From: Grimontia celer
Lineage (GTDB): Bacteria; Pseudomonadota; Gammaproteobacteria; Enterobacterales; Vibrionaceae
Reading direction: 5' to 3'
Assembly: GCF_900055185.1 (NCBI RefSeq)
Contig: NZ_FIZX01000001.1
Location: 558,001-622,000 of the forward strand
Length of the DNA stretch: 64,000 nt
In this document: piece after piece, positions 47,294-55,733 of the stretch
Position numbering within the stretch: position 1 is the first letter of the stretch
Layout of the letters: each line of letters starts with the position of its first letter
The notes under the pieces: generated by a model
Databases searched by the model: none
Seen by the model: the letters and a program-made list of their open reading frames with translations, nothing else
Told to the model about the DNA's origin: nothing
Made by a program: the position numbers and the translations under genes

Positions 47294-49063
47294 ATGAAAC
47301 AGACAGCTTTTCTCAGTGCGATAATAGCTGCAACCCTTGCCGCGCCTGCGGCAATGGCTATGAATCCTCAACCTGATCCACAAAATCCAGAGGGTTTCGT
47401 TGTCACCCGTGCAGAAGTGCAAGCGGCCGAGGTGGCAAAAACGCATGACCCGATGTACACCACTTGGGCGCAGGCACTGCGCACGCGAACGAACGACATT
47501 GTTGAAGCCATTGTTCCCGGCGCAGCTTCTAACCCGGAGAACGTTAAGCGCGTTGAGCGTGTATTCCCTGAGGCAGATTGGGACTTCCTGACTCAAATGG
47601 CTGCACCGGAATACACCTATACCCGATTCCTGCGTGCGATTGGCAAGTTTCCTGCGTTCTGTGGCGAATACACCGATGGTCGTGATTCTGACGCTATTTG
47701 TAAGAAGTCGATCGTGACTGCGTTTGCGCACTTTGCTCAGGAAACCGGTGGTCATATTGCAATAGACAACTACTGGGATAACCCACAAGGTTTGGAAGAA
47801 TGGCAGCAAGCGCTAGTCCATGTCCGTGAAATGGGTTGGTCAGAAGGGCAGGAAGGCTACACGACTGGCTGTGGGCAGAATGACTGGCAAAACAAACGCT
47901 GGCCTTGCGCTGCCGGTCAAGGCTATTTCGGGCGTGGTGCGAAACAGCTTTCTTACCATTTTAACTACGGCGCATTTTCAGAAGTGATGTACGCGGGTGA
48001 TGCAACCAAACTGCTCAACGAGCCCGGTTTGGTGGCTGATTCCTGGTTGAATCTGGCTTCCGCGATTTGGTTCTTCCTCACGCCACAAGCGCCGAAACCT
48101 GCGATGTTGCACGTCATTGATCGTACCTGGGTTCCTTCACAGCGTGAACTGGATGCAGGCATTGGCTATGGCTTTGGTACCACAATTAACATCATCAATG
48201 GTGGGATTGAGTGTGGTGAGCAAAACAAGGACAAGGGTCAGCCAGTTAACCGTATCCGTTATTGGGAAGGGTTGGCAAAGCATTTCAATATCCCTATCGA
48301 AGCGGATGAAACCAATACCTGTTGGCAACAACTGCCTTATGGCAGCCTCAACCTGCAAGGCGCAACAGATGTGCTTTACACCAACTGGGATGGCAACTGG
48401 AAGTACTTCGCAGATCGTCCTGGCGGCTATTCGTTCGAGTGTGAATTAGTGGGTTACCAAACGGCTTATTCCGCATTGGTGGAAGGTGACTATGAGAAGT
48501 GTGTGACTAACTTCTATGAATCTCACGCTGGTTGGCCAGCAGTGCGTGTTGTTGATGTCATTGATACCAACCCTGGTGACGGTTCTAACCCAGGAGATGG
48601 CGGTACGCCAACCAATACTTGGGATAAAGATGCCGTCTACCTTACTGGTGACCGCGTCACAGTGAATGGTGTCACGTATGAAGCGAAGTACTGGAACCAA
48701 GGCGTGAACCCAGAGACCGCAGGTCAGTGGGGAGCTTGGAAGGTAGTCTCTGGTGATACGACGGGAGGCAATACGCCAACGAACCCAGATACTGGCTCAG
48801 GGAATGGCACAGATACAGGCACGGATACAGGCACGGATACAGGTACAGGTGGTGATACCGGAGGGACTGGTGGTGACACAGGGACAACAAACCCTGATAC
48901 CGGCACCAACCCTGATCAGGGAGAAACCACTTGGAACGCGACCACAGTTTACCTAGGCGGTGATCAAGTATTGGTAAACGGTGTGACGTATGAAGCGCTT
49001 TATTGGAATCAGGGTAACAATCCGGTTTCTGGTGCTCAGTGGGGGCCTTGGAAGAAAATTTAA
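47294..49063 (+). CDS. GH19 chitinase with two chitin-binding modules
   Basis: 589 residues. A signal peptide (MKQTAFLSAIIAATLAAPAAMA) precedes a glycoside hydrolase 19 domain to about residue 415. AFAHFAQETGGH holds the probable catalytic glutamate, and QGYFGRGAKQLSYHFNYG is the family block. Two CBM5/12 modules follow (GDRVTVNGVTYEAKYWNQGVNP, and another in the last 45 residues), joined by a Thr/Gly/Asp linker encoded by an internal TGTDTG-type repeat. It should be an exported enzyme that cleaves chitin, a main marine carbon source. It is 60-odd percent or more identical by eye to the next gene, its tandem paralogue. Confidence 0.93.
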   Translation: MKQTAFLSAIIAATLAAPAAMAMNPQPDPQNPEGFVVTRAEVQAAEVAKTHDPMYTTWAQALRTRTNDIVEAIVPGAASNPENVKRVERVFPEADWDFLTQMAAPEYTYTRFLRAIGKFPAFCGEYTDGRDSDAICKKSIVTAFAHFAQETGGHIAIDNYWDNPQGLEEWQQALVHVREMGWSEGQEGYTTGCGQNDWQNKRWPCAAGQGYFGRGAKQLSYHFNYGAFSEVMYAGDATKLLNEPGLVADSWLNLASAIWFFLTPQAPKPAMLHVIDRTWVPSQRELDAGIGYGFGTTINIINGGIECGEQNKDKGQPVNRIRYWEGLAKHFNIPIEADETNTCWQQLPYGSLNLQGATDVLYTNWDGNWKYFADRPGGYSFECELVGYQTAYSALVEGDYEKCVTNFYESHAGWPAVRVVDVIDTNPGDGSNPGDGGTPTNTWDKDAVYLTGDRVTVNGVTYEAKYWNQGVNPETAGQWGAWKVVSGDTTGGNTPTNPDTGSGNGTDTGTDTGTDTGTGGDTGGTGGDTGTTNPDTGTNPDQGETTWNATTVYLGGDQVLVNGVTYEALYWNQGNNPVSGAQWGPWKKI

Positions 49064-49083
49064 AGCGTTTGTAAATTGAAAAT

Positions 49084-49119
49084 GTCGTGCTCTGCTTAGT
49101 GGGTGGAGCACGACTTTTT
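49084..49119 (+). terminator. Terminator of chitinase 1
   Basis: GTCGTGCTC and GAGCACGAC form a perfect 9-bp stem followed by TTTTTA. Confidence 0.88.
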
Positions 49120-49187
49120 ATGGATTAAGCGGCACGTCAATACCGTGCTGGTGCCGAGTATCATGCAAACAATGAAGCCACTCGCAG

Positions 49188-49275
49188 AATAATCACTTAG
49201 TTATATGTCGTAAAATCAGTACATTCTGTTGTCTATTTTTATTGAGAATATGCTCACCGTCAAATAATCACTTAG
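49188..49275. promoter_or_regulatory. Pair of 13-bp direct repeats upstream of chitinase 2
   Basis: AATAATCACTTAG occurs at 49188-49200 and again at 49263-49275, 75 bp apart start to start. The intergenic region (49120-49539) has no gene. Between the repeats lies TGTTGTCTATTTTT, also present at 54269-54282. About seven helical turns separate the repeats, so they may form a paired operator. Confidence 0.45.
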
Positions 49276-49539
49276 CAACAAATCATCCTGTCTCATAACT
49301 CGTCGGCGCATTAAACATTCTGACATTCCTTTTACCGATAGTAGTCGTCTTGTGTATTCACTCATGCATATAGTCTCCCTGTCCGCGCTATCAATAAAAG
49401 AACACTGAATCGCCGCGGCCTGCAGCGTTATCTACAACCTAGTTGGTCAGATAGAACACGGGTCGAAGGAGCATAAAAAAGCGCAATTTGGGCACGTCCA
49501 ATGGACGTTCGCAGAAAAAGTTTTGATAAGGAATTTAAG

Positions 49540-51000
49540 ATGAAACACTCGGCTTTATTTACCGCCCTGTTCGGCGCGAGCTTTCTGGCTCACAGCGCCG
49601 TTACCATGGATCCAGTACAAGACCCTGACAATCCGAACGGATTTGTTGTTTCGCAATCAGAAATTCAGGCCGCGGAAGACGCGCTGACTCTGGACCCAAT
49701 GTATGACATTTGGTCTCAGGCACTTCGCACTCAGCCAAACTCAGTGGTAAATGCCATTGTACCTGGCGCAGCAACCAACCCTGATAACGTCAAGCGTGTA
49801 GAGCGTGTTTTCCCGGAAACCGATTGGAATTTCCTGACTCAGATGGCAGCACCTGAGTACACTTACACCCGCTTCCTGAAAGCGATTGGTAAGTTCCCGG
49901 CATTCTGTGGTGATTACACCGATGGACGTGATGCTGATGCGATCTGTAAGAAGTCGATCATCACTGCGTTTGCACACTTTGCGCAGGAAACCGGCGGCCA
50001 TATCGCTGTCGATAACGTGTCAGATAACCCGCTTGCACTGGAAGAGTGGCAGCAGGCGCTGGTACACGTTCGCGAAATGGGTTGGGCAGAAGGTCAGGAA
50101 GGCTACACCACAGGTTGTGGTCTGGATGACTGGCAAAACCGTCGTTGGCCATGTGCGGCAGGTCAGGGTTACTTTGGCCGTGGTGCGAAACAGCTTTCTT
50201 ACCACTTTAACTACGGCATGTTCTCTGAAGTAATGTTTGATGGCGATGCAACCCGCTTGCTTAACGAACCAGCATTGGTTGCGGATTCATGGTTGAACCT
50301 GGCATCTGCGATTTGGTTCTTCCTGACGCCACAAGCACCAAAACCAGCGATGTTGCATGTTATCGACCGCACCTGGAAACCTTCGCAGCGTGAAATCGAT
50401 GCGGGTATTGGTTACGGCTTTGGTACTACGATCAATATCATCAATGGTGGTATTGAGTGTGGTGAGCAGAACAAAGATAAAGGTCAGCCAGTTAACCGCA
50501 TCCGTTACTGGGAAGGTTTGGCTGCGCACTATCAAATCCCAATTGAAGCAGACGAGAAGAACACCTGTTGGCAGCAAACGCCATTCGGTAGCCTGAACCT
50601 GCAAGGCGCGACAGACGTGCTTTACACTAACTGGGATGGTAACTGGAAATACTACCCGGACCGTCCAGGCGGTTTCTCATTTGAGTGTGAGCTGGTGGGC
50701 TTCCAAACCGCATACTCTGCACTTGTACCTGGCGATTATGAGAAGTGTGTGACCAACTTCTATGGCTCTCATGCTAACTGGCCAACCGTACGTGTTGTCG
50801 CTGATGCAGACAAGCCTTCTACCGGTACTCCGGGTGGTGGCGGTGAGCCAGTAGATCCGAACGCTTGGAGTGCTACCAAGGTTTATAACACGGGCGATCG
50901 CGTGGTGGTAAACGGTGTTACTTATGAAGCGATGTACTGGACACAAGGTGATGATCCACTGCTGAGTGAAGCATGGGGACCTTGGAAAAAAGTCCTGTAA
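49540..51000 (+). CDS. GH19 chitinase with one chitin-binding module
   Basis: 486 residues from the ATG at 49540 (MKHSALFTALFGASFLAHSA, a signal peptide), preceded by AAGGAA; an upstream ATG at 49501 would put 13 charged residues before the signal. The GH19 domain matches its neighbour almost position by position (AFAHFAQETGGH, GYFGRGAKQLSYHFNYG, TINIINGGIECG). The long Thr/Gly/Asp linker and one CBM5/12 module are missing, and a short linker leads to a single module (GDRVVVNGVTYEAMYWTQG). A palindrome ACGTCCAATGGACGT lies at 49496-49510 in its leader. Confidence 0.93.
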   Translation: MKHSALFTALFGASFLAHSAVTMDPVQDPDNPNGFVVSQSEIQAAEDALTLDPMYDIWSQALRTQPNSVVNAIVPGAATNPDNVKRVERVFPETDWNFLTQMAAPEYTYTRFLKAIGKFPAFCGDYTDGRDADAICKKSIITAFAHFAQETGGHIAVDNVSDNPLALEEWQQALVHVREMGWAEGQEGYTTGCGLDDWQNRRWPCAAGQGYFGRGAKQLSYHFNYGMFSEVMFDGDATRLLNEPALVADSWLNLASAIWFFLTPQAPKPAMLHVIDRTWKPSQREIDAGIGYGFGTTINIINGGIECGEQNKDKGQPVNRIRYWEGLAAHYQIPIEADEKNTCWQQTPFGSLNLQGATDVLYTNWDGNWKYYPDRPGGFSFECELVGFQTAYSALVPGDYEKCVTNFYGSHANWPTVRVVADADKPSTGTPGGGGEPVDPNAWSATKVYNTGDRVVVNGVTYEAMYWTQGDDPLLSEAWGPWKKVL

Positions 51001-51023
51001 GGACTAATTAGTCTTAAAAATCA

Positions 51024-51060
51024 GCCGCGTGTTTCGATAAGAAATGCGCGGTTTTTCTTT
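51024..51060 (+). terminator. Terminator of chitinase 2
   Basis: CCGCGTGTTTC and GAAATGCGCGG pair around GATAA with two G-U pairs, followed by TTTTT. Confidence 0.85.
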
Positions 51061-51172
51061 TTTAATCAGAGAGATAATAGAGAGTGTTAAGGGGAAGAAG
51101 AGACTGGAAAAAGGACTTTTTCGAGGTTGTAATCTGACAAAAGATATCACAAAAAAATTATAAATATCAGAC

Positions 51173-51200
51173 TTGCCTGAAAAATTTCTGTGCCTATAAT
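51173..51200 (+). promoter_or_regulatory. Promoter upstream of guaC
   Basis: TTGCCT and a consensus TATAAT are separated by 16 bases. Transcription would start near 51207, at the base of the terminator-like hairpin. Confidence 0.65.
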
Positions 51201-51204
51201 GCTG

Positions 51205-51239
51205 AAAACCGGAGCGTCTGCCAACGCTCCGGTTTTTTT
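51205..51239 (+). terminator. Strong terminator directly after the guaC promoter
   Basis: AAAACCGGAGCGT and ACGCTCCGGTTTT form a perfect 13-bp stem around CTGCCA, followed by further T residues. It lies between the only strong promoter and guaC, so most transcripts would end here unless termination is prevented or another promoter is used. Confidence 0.85.
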
Positions 51240-51317
51240 GTGCCTGCTTTCTGGTGACGTAATGAACAATCTGCCAATTGATTCATACGTGGGAAAGCAA
51301 CCTGTCCGAAAGGGCAC
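51240..51317 (+). promoter_or_regulatory. Foldable leader segment of guaC
   Basis: Three nested helices are visible: GTGCC with GGGCAC (51240-51244 with 51312-51317), TGCTTTC with GAAAGCA (51245-51251 with 51293-51299), and a long hairpin 51257-51290 (ACGTA...TACGT, then TGAA/TTCA, then CAAT/ATTG). GTCC-GAAA-GGGC at 51304-51315 is an alternative hairpin that competes with the outer helix. It ends 28 bases before the start codon. I do not recognise a known riboswitch class. Confidence 0.5.
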
Positions 51318-51345
51318 ATTGTCTAAATGATGTAAGGAAAGACAA

Positions 51346-52389
51346 ATGCGTATCGAACAAGACTTGAAGTTGGGTTTCAAAGATGTACTGTTTCGCCCGA
51401 AACGTTCTACCCTAAAAAGCCGTTCTCAAGTTGAATTAACCCGCGAGTTTACCTTCAAGCACAGTGGCCGTCAATGGCCTGGTGTTCCTGTTATCGCTGC
51501 AAACATGGACTCTGTAGGTTCATTTGATATGGCGAAAGCGCTGGCTGAACACGGCTGCATGACAGCGGTTCACAAACACTACACAGTTGAAGACTGGGCG
51601 ACGTTTGTCGCGGGTGCAGATGCGAAAGTGCTGAACAATGTGATGGTATCTACCGGTACGTCTGAAGCGGATTTCGTAAAAACCCAGGAAATCATGGCGC
51701 TGTCAGATGAGCTGATCTTCATCTGTATCGACATCGCTAACGGCTACTCTGAACACTTGGTTGAGTATGTTCAGAAAGTCCGTGCAGAGTTCCCGGATAA
51801 AGTGATCAGTGCAGGTAACGTGGTTACCGGTGACATGGTTGAAGAACTTATCCTTGCGGGTGCAGATATCGTGAAAGTCGGTATCGGTCCTGGTTCTGTG
51901 TGTACAACCCGTGTGAAAACCGGTGTGGGTTACCCACAACTGTCAGCCATCATTGAATGTGCGGATGCTGCGCACGGTCTTGGCGGTCGCATCATCGGTG
52001 ACGGTGGCTGTGCCTGTGCTGGTGACGTTGCAAAAGCGTTCGGTGGCGGTGCAGATTTCGTGATGCTGGGCGGTATGCTGGCTGGTCATGAAGAAAGCGG
52101 CGGTGAAGTGATTGAACAAGATGGTAAATCTTTCATGAAGTTCTACGGCATGTCATCGCAATCAGCGATGGACAAGCACTCTGGCGGCGTGGCGAAATAC
52201 CGTGCAGCAGAAGGTAAGACCGTAATGCTTCCTTTCCGTGGTTCGGTTCACAACACCATTGCAGATATTCTGGGTGGCGTGCGTTCAACCTGTACTTACC
52301 TAGGTGCAGCGCAACTGAAAGAGCTAACAAAGCGCACCACTTTCATCCGCGTACAGGAGCAAGAAAACAACGTATTCGGTAAAGAGTAA
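51346..52389 (+). CDS. guaC: GMP reductase
   Basis: 347 residues, the same length as E. coli GuaC. It converts GMP to IMP with NADPH in guanine salvage. The IMPDH-like TIM barrel carries the catalytic C186 in [18 protein letters not shown], plus [31 protein letters not shown]. The ribosome site TAAGGAAAG precedes the ATG. It is alone in its unit behind an unusual leader with a terminator. Confidence 0.97.
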   Translation: MRIEQDLKLGFKDVLFRPKRSTLKSRSQVELTREFTFKHSGRQWPGVPVIAANMDSVGSFDMAKALAEHGCMTAVHKHYTVEDWATFVAGADAKVLNNVMVSTGTSEADFVKTQEIMALSDELIFICIDIANGYSEHLVEYVQKVRAEFPDKVISAGNVVTGDMVEELILAGADIVKVGIGPGSVCTTRVKTGVGYPQLSAIIECADAAHGLGGRIIGDGGCACAGDVAKAFGGGADFVMLGGMLAGHEESGGEVIEQDGKSFMKFYGMSSQSAMDKHSGGVAKYRAAEGKTVMLPFRGSVHNTIADILGGVRSTCTYLGAAQLKELTKRTTFIRVQEQENNVFGKE

Positions 52390-52429
52390 GTTGTTCGCTA
52401 AGCGAAACCGCTAAAACAAGCATCATTTG

Positions 52430-52488
52430 AAAACGCCTCTTTTTGAGCCACGCCTTGTTATGCAAGGTAAAGCAAAAGAGGCGTTTTT
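52430..52488 (+). terminator. Terminator of guaC
   Basis: AAAACGCCTCTTTT pairs with AAAAGAGGCGTTTT across 30 bases that contain a further CCTTG/CAAGG hairpin; T residues follow. Confidence 0.85.
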
Positions 52489-52618
52489 GTATTTGTGTTA
52501 TGTGTGCTTTCCTATGAGGGTGATGCTACTTTGTGGTTTGGAATTGTCCCCAAGCTGTCCAAGAGCCAAGCCTATATACAATTCAATCTTACACTTTTGA
52601 ACGGATAACAAACAAACC

Positions 52619-52631
52619 TGTCTATTTTTGA
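52619..52631 (+). promoter_or_regulatory. Shared motif TGTCTATTTTTGA, copy 1
   Basis: This 13-mer lies 61 bases before the DoxX-like gene. The same 13-mer lies at 54271-54283, 69 bases before the DUF2798 gene, and both are preceded by ATTCAA. The rest of the 52390-52691 gap holds the guaC terminator and AT-rich DNA without a gene. Confidence 0.5.
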
Positions 52632-52691
52632 ACTCTATTGTGCTTCGTAAAATAGCGCCATCAACTTGCTAACATATAATGAAGGTTCGCT

Positions 52692-53207
52692 ATGAGCACA
52701 TCACAACTCATTCTTGAGTTATCTCTTATCGGTACAATGCTACTCGTTACGGGTATTTTTTTGGTTCGTAGCTATGACAAAACTGATAGCGTAGGAACGA
52801 AAGTTCAAAAGATCCTAACTGGTCTTCTTGGTGCCTTTATGGTGATGGCGGGAACAGTAAAATTCTTTGACCCGTTTACTACTATGTTCGCAAAACAAAT
52901 CGCACTGAGTGAACTGCCTTTTCCGACTCTGTCTCGTTGGGCGGGTCAATTAGGTGAGATTTTTGCAGGTTTACTGCTACTGGTGGTGATGATTGGTAAT
53001 AAGGCACTCGCAGCACCGATTAAAGATAAAGCCATGCAATTATCAACGCTATTAACGACCGCAATTATGATTGTCGCGGTGTATGTTCACCTATTGCCAA
53101 GTGTGCCGGCAGAAGTGCTACCGCTTCAGTCTAAACCACCGGTAATGACACTGATCATTCTTGGGTTAGCTTGGTTAAATGCATTCCTATATTTTCGCAA
53201 AAAGTAA
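52692..53207 (+). CDS. DoxX-like membrane protein
   Basis: 171 residues with four hydrophobic segments (about 7-27, 42-60, 88-106 and 118-165 with a break). LTGLLGAFMVMAGTVKFFDPF and LGEIFAGLLLLVVMIG resemble the DoxX/SURF4-like families, but the match is modest and the function is unknown. AAGG lies eight bases before the ATG. The gene is AT-richer than its surroundings, has its own terminator and shares a promoter-proximal motif with the DUF2798 gene, so it may belong to the same LysR-governed set. Confidence 0.68.
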   Translation: MSTSQLILELSLIGTMLLVTGIFLVRSYDKTDSVGTKVQKILTGLLGAFMVMAGTVKFFDPFTTMFAKQIALSELPFPTLSRWAGQLGEIFAGLLLLVVMIGNKALAAPIKDKAMQLSTLLTTAIMIVAVYVHLLPSVPAEVLPLQSKPPVMTLIILGLAWLNAFLYFRKK

Positions 53208-53225
53208 TCGTTAAAGTCACATAAT

Positions 53226-53260
53226 AAACGCCAGATTAGTTCGTCTAGTCTGGCGTTTTT
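53226..53260 (+). terminator. Terminator of the DoxX-like gene
   Basis: AAACGCCAGATTA and TAGTCTGGCGTTT form a 13-pair stem with one G-U, followed by T residues. A convergent LysR gene ends 20 bases further on. Confidence 0.88.
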
Positions 53261-53279
53261 CAATTCATAAATACAATAA

Positions 53280-54203
53280 CTACGAATTTCGCTCTGAGTG
53301 AATCGAAGCCAGAAATTCCGCCGATTGCCCAAATCGTTCAAAAATCATGTCCCTAAAGGCAACCACTCTGGTCGCTATCAGCTTTCTGTCTGCCCACACC
53401 AAGAATGCTTTACCCGTTGGGTATTCTACGTCTGGCAATACCTCTACTAACTCTTTTCTTTCCGCATGCTTTTCAAAAGCTGCGCTTGGCATCATACAGA
53501 TACCAGCTCCTGCTATTGTCGCATCAATATTTAAACGCAAACTGCTGATTGAGTAGCGAGGCTGATAGGGGATACGGATCGCTTTGCCATCTTCTTTTAA
53601 CTCCCAGTATGGCAAGTTATTACCTGAGAGTAGCTGATGGTTAATCAACTCTTCCGCTCGTTCTGGCTGACCATGTTTTTCAATATAGCTTGGCGATGCT
53701 GCAAGCATTAATGGTGATTCAAACAACTGACGTTGTATTAAATGATTGGCATGAGGTCGGGTCGTCACAATCGCAAGATCAATCTGCTCATCAAAAAAGC
53801 GTTCTGTACCTGAGCTAAATTGAATAGTTACGGAGACCTCCGGGTGAAGCTGCATAAACTCAATAGCCATCTTTTGCAGGAAATTATCAGCAAATGGTTC
53901 TGGGCAAGATACTCGGATTTCACCCGTTAATACGGGCTGACTATTCGAAAGCTGCGTCCACTCATCATTAAGCTGCATGAATAGGGCAGCGAAGCGTTGG
54001 TAGTATTCGTCACCTGCCGTAGTGAGCTGGAACTGTTTTGCATTACGGTGTACCAGTTTTTCACCCAGTTTATCCTCAAGGCTTGCCACCGCCCTTGATA
54101 GCGTTGGGGCTGAAACGTGTGTTTTAAGGCTCGCTGCTGCAAAGCCGCCGAACTCGACCGATTGGCAAAACAGATAGAGATTGGAGATGTCTTTTGCTTT
54201 CAT
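53280..54203 (-). CDS. LysR-family transcriptional regulator
   Basis: 307 residues from the ATG at 54203 (MKAKDISNLYLFCQSVEFGGFAAASLKTHVSAPTLSRAVASLEDKLGEKLVHRN); an ATG 13 codons earlier is possible but not supported by the family. The winged helix-turn-helix and a type 2 periplasmic-binding effector domain are complete. It is divergent from the DUF2798/AhpD-like pair, the usual position for a LysR activator of that pair. The ligand is unknown. Confidence 0.88.
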   Translation of the reverse strand: MKAKDISNLYLFCQSVEFGGFAAASLKTHVSAPTLSRAVASLEDKLGEKLVHRNAKQFQLTTAGDEYYQRFAALFMQLNDEWTQLSNSQPVLTGEIRVSCPEPFADNFLQKMAIEFMQLHPEVSVTIQFSSGTERFFDEQIDLAIVTTRPHANHLIQRQLFESPLMLAASPSYIEKHGQPERAEELINHQLLSGNNLPYWELKEDGKAIRIPYQPRYSISSLRLNIDATIAGAGICMMPSAAFEKHAERKELVEVLPDVEYPTGKAFLVWADRKLIATRVVAFRDMIFERFGQSAEFLASIHSERNS

Positions 54204-54270
54204 AATTGATCGCTTTTGAGGATTGCACTCTGAGTTAATCATTCAAATATGAAAGATTCAAGTTCAATGT

Positions 54271-54283
54271 TGTCTATTTTTGA
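54271..54283 (+). promoter_or_regulatory. Shared motif TGTCTATTTTTGA, copy 2
   Basis: Second copy of the motif at 52619-52631, in the divergent region between the LysR gene and the DUF2798 gene. The match extends to TGTTGTCTATTTTT, which also occurs at 49227 upstream of chitinase 2. Confidence 0.5.
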
Positions 54284-54351
54284 TTGTGATGGTCGGTGCC
54301 AATATAACCCCATCAGTTAGCCAATCGCAGTTAAGTATAAGAGAGAGCAGC

Positions 54352-54606
54352 ATGAAAAAACTTCCACGTAAGTTCCAGTACCCACTAATGGTTTCTATGG
54401 TTCTACCTATTATGCTTCTTAGCATGCCAGCCATCATGGTAGCTAAAACACTGCAAGAAAACGGTCTGTTCTCCGATGCATTTCTTGAGGCGTGGTTAAG
54501 CGCCGTTTCACAGATTGTGCCATCTGCCCTGCTAGTTTTAGCCCTCGTTGCACCAACGGTTCGTCTGTTTGTAACCAAAGTATTGCTAGAACCAGAAGTA
54601 AAATAA
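54352..54606 (+). CDS. DUF2798 membrane protein
   Basis: 84 residues from the ATG at 54352 (MKKLPRKFQYPLMVSM); a frame start 24 codons upstream runs through the divergent promoter region. Two membrane helices (about 10-32 and 48-72) with the family features LPRKFQYPLMVSMVLPIMLLSMPA and FLEAWLSAVSQIVPSALLVLALVAPTVRL. The function of DUF2798 is unknown. It lies 39 bases before the AhpD-like gene and is probably cotranscribed with it. Confidence 0.83.
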   Translation: MKKLPRKFQYPLMVSMVLPIMLLSMPAIMVAKTLQENGLFSDAFLEAWLSAVSQIVPSALLVLALVAPTVRLFVTKVLLEPEVK

Positions 54607-54645
54607 GTCTGTAGAGTTAATAAGTTAAAGAATAGGAAAGAGATA

Positions 54646-55197
54646 ATGAGCGAGTTTAAACTACACACCGTTGAGTCAGCACCTGAGAAAAGCAAAGTAA
54701 TCCTTGAGGGCGCACAAAAGCAGATGGGTATGGTTCCAGGTCTTTACGCAGTAATGGCTGAATCTCCTCAAACCCTAACAGCGTACACGCAACTGCATCA
54801 GCAATTCACCAACACATCATTCGACGCTGAAGAGCTGACTGTGGTATGGCAAACCATCAACGTTGAGCACGAGTGTCACTACTGCGTTCCTGCACACACT
54901 GGCATCGCACATTCAATGAAAGTAGACACAGCACTGACCGAAGCATTGCGTAATGATGAAGCAATGCCAACACCTAAACTTCAAGCACTAAAAGACTTTA
55001 CTCTTGCAGTAGTACGTGAGCGTGGCCATGTATCAGAAGCAGACCTAGCGGCATTTTTTGCAGTGGGTTACGGCCAGCAGCAGGTTCTAGAAGTGATCCT
55101 TGGTCTATCGCAAAAAGTGATCAGCAATTACGTAAATCACATAGCTCACACACCAGTAGACAAAGTATTCGAGAAGTTTGCTTGGGCTAAAAAATAA
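54646..55197 (+). CDS. Carboxymuconolactone decarboxylase family (AhpD-like) protein
   Basis: 183 residues. The redox-active motif C-H-Y-C followed by a histidine (HECHYCVPAHT) marks the AhpD-like branch, whose members are thiol peroxidases or disulfide reductases, not decarboxylases. The helical pattern GAQKQMGMVPGLYAVMAESP fits. AGGAAAG lies before the ATG. With the DUF2798 protein and the LysR gene it forms a small module that may deal with oxidative or electrophile stress; this is inference. Confidence 0.85.
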   Translation: MSEFKLHTVESAPEKSKVILEGAQKQMGMVPGLYAVMAESPQTLTAYTQLHQQFTNTSFDAEELTVVWQTINVEHECHYCVPAHTGIAHSMKVDTALTEALRNDEAMPTPKLQALKDFTLAVVRERGHVSEADLAAFFAVGYGQQQVLEVILGLSQKVISNYVNHIAHTPVDKVFEKFAWAKK

Positions 55198-55387
55198 TCC
55201 CGCGACTTAGCTTTTACTAGGACACACAGAAATTGGAAACAACATCAAGTATTTATGTGTTGAGCTAGAAGACGCTCTTCGGTTATCAAAAGAAATTGAG
55301 AGCTGACAGATTAGATTTAGCAAATCGTCTCGCAATGGATAGTGCTTTTACTCTAGCTCACTTGTGTTCAAAAATGTTCCAGAGCCA

Positions 55388-55416
55388 AAACGCCACCTCT
55401 GATGAAGTGGCGTTTC
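55388..55416 (-). terminator. Terminator of the PPK2 operon
   Basis: AAACGCCAC and GTGGCGTTT form a 9-bp stem. On the reverse strand it is followed by TGGCTC with only a short T run; it lies 16 bases after the stop of the lysine-rich gene. The 55198-55387 stretch before it shows nothing else. Confidence 0.6.
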
Positions 55417-55431
55417 GCTTTGAAGTTGGCG

Positions 55432-55716
55432 TTAACCTTTCTTCTTTTTGCTGATCTTTTTGGCTTTTTTGATCGCAGATTTCTTAGAGGCTTGCTTTTG
55501 GGCAACTTCCAGCGATTGGGCGGCTTTTAGCGCCTTTTTCGCCTCTTTCAGCTTTTTCCCTGCTTTGTTTTCACCTTTTTCTGCCGCGTGAAGGTTTTCT
55601 ACCGCGTGTTTCACTGCGGCTTGTGCAGCGGATGTCGCTTCAGATGCCTGTTTGGCTTCTTCAGAGCGTTGCTGAACCTTGAGCTTCAATTTGGCGATAC
55701 TGACTTTCTTACTCAT
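55432..55716 (-). CDS. Lysine- and alanine-rich basic protein cotranscribed with PPK2
   Basis: 94 residues from the ATG at 55716, preceded by AGAAGGA; a longer frame that starts inside PPK2 is rejected. There are 26 lysines (28 percent), many alanines, and no Trp, Cys, Phe or Tyr. A helical, probably coiled-coil middle (EEAKQASEATSAAQAAVKHA) leads to a very basic tail (KKSAIKKAKKISKKKKG), like histone H1-type bacterial proteins. It begins 17 bases after the PPK2 stop. It might bind DNA, RNA or polyphosphate; I recognise no named family. Confidence 0.78.
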   Translation of the reverse strand: MSKKVSIAKLKLKVQQRSEEAKQASEATSAAQAAVKHAVENLHAAEKGENKAGKKLKEAKKALKAAQSLEVAQKQASKKSAIKKAKKISKKKKG

Positions 55717-55733
55717 TGTGTATCCTTCTGTCC

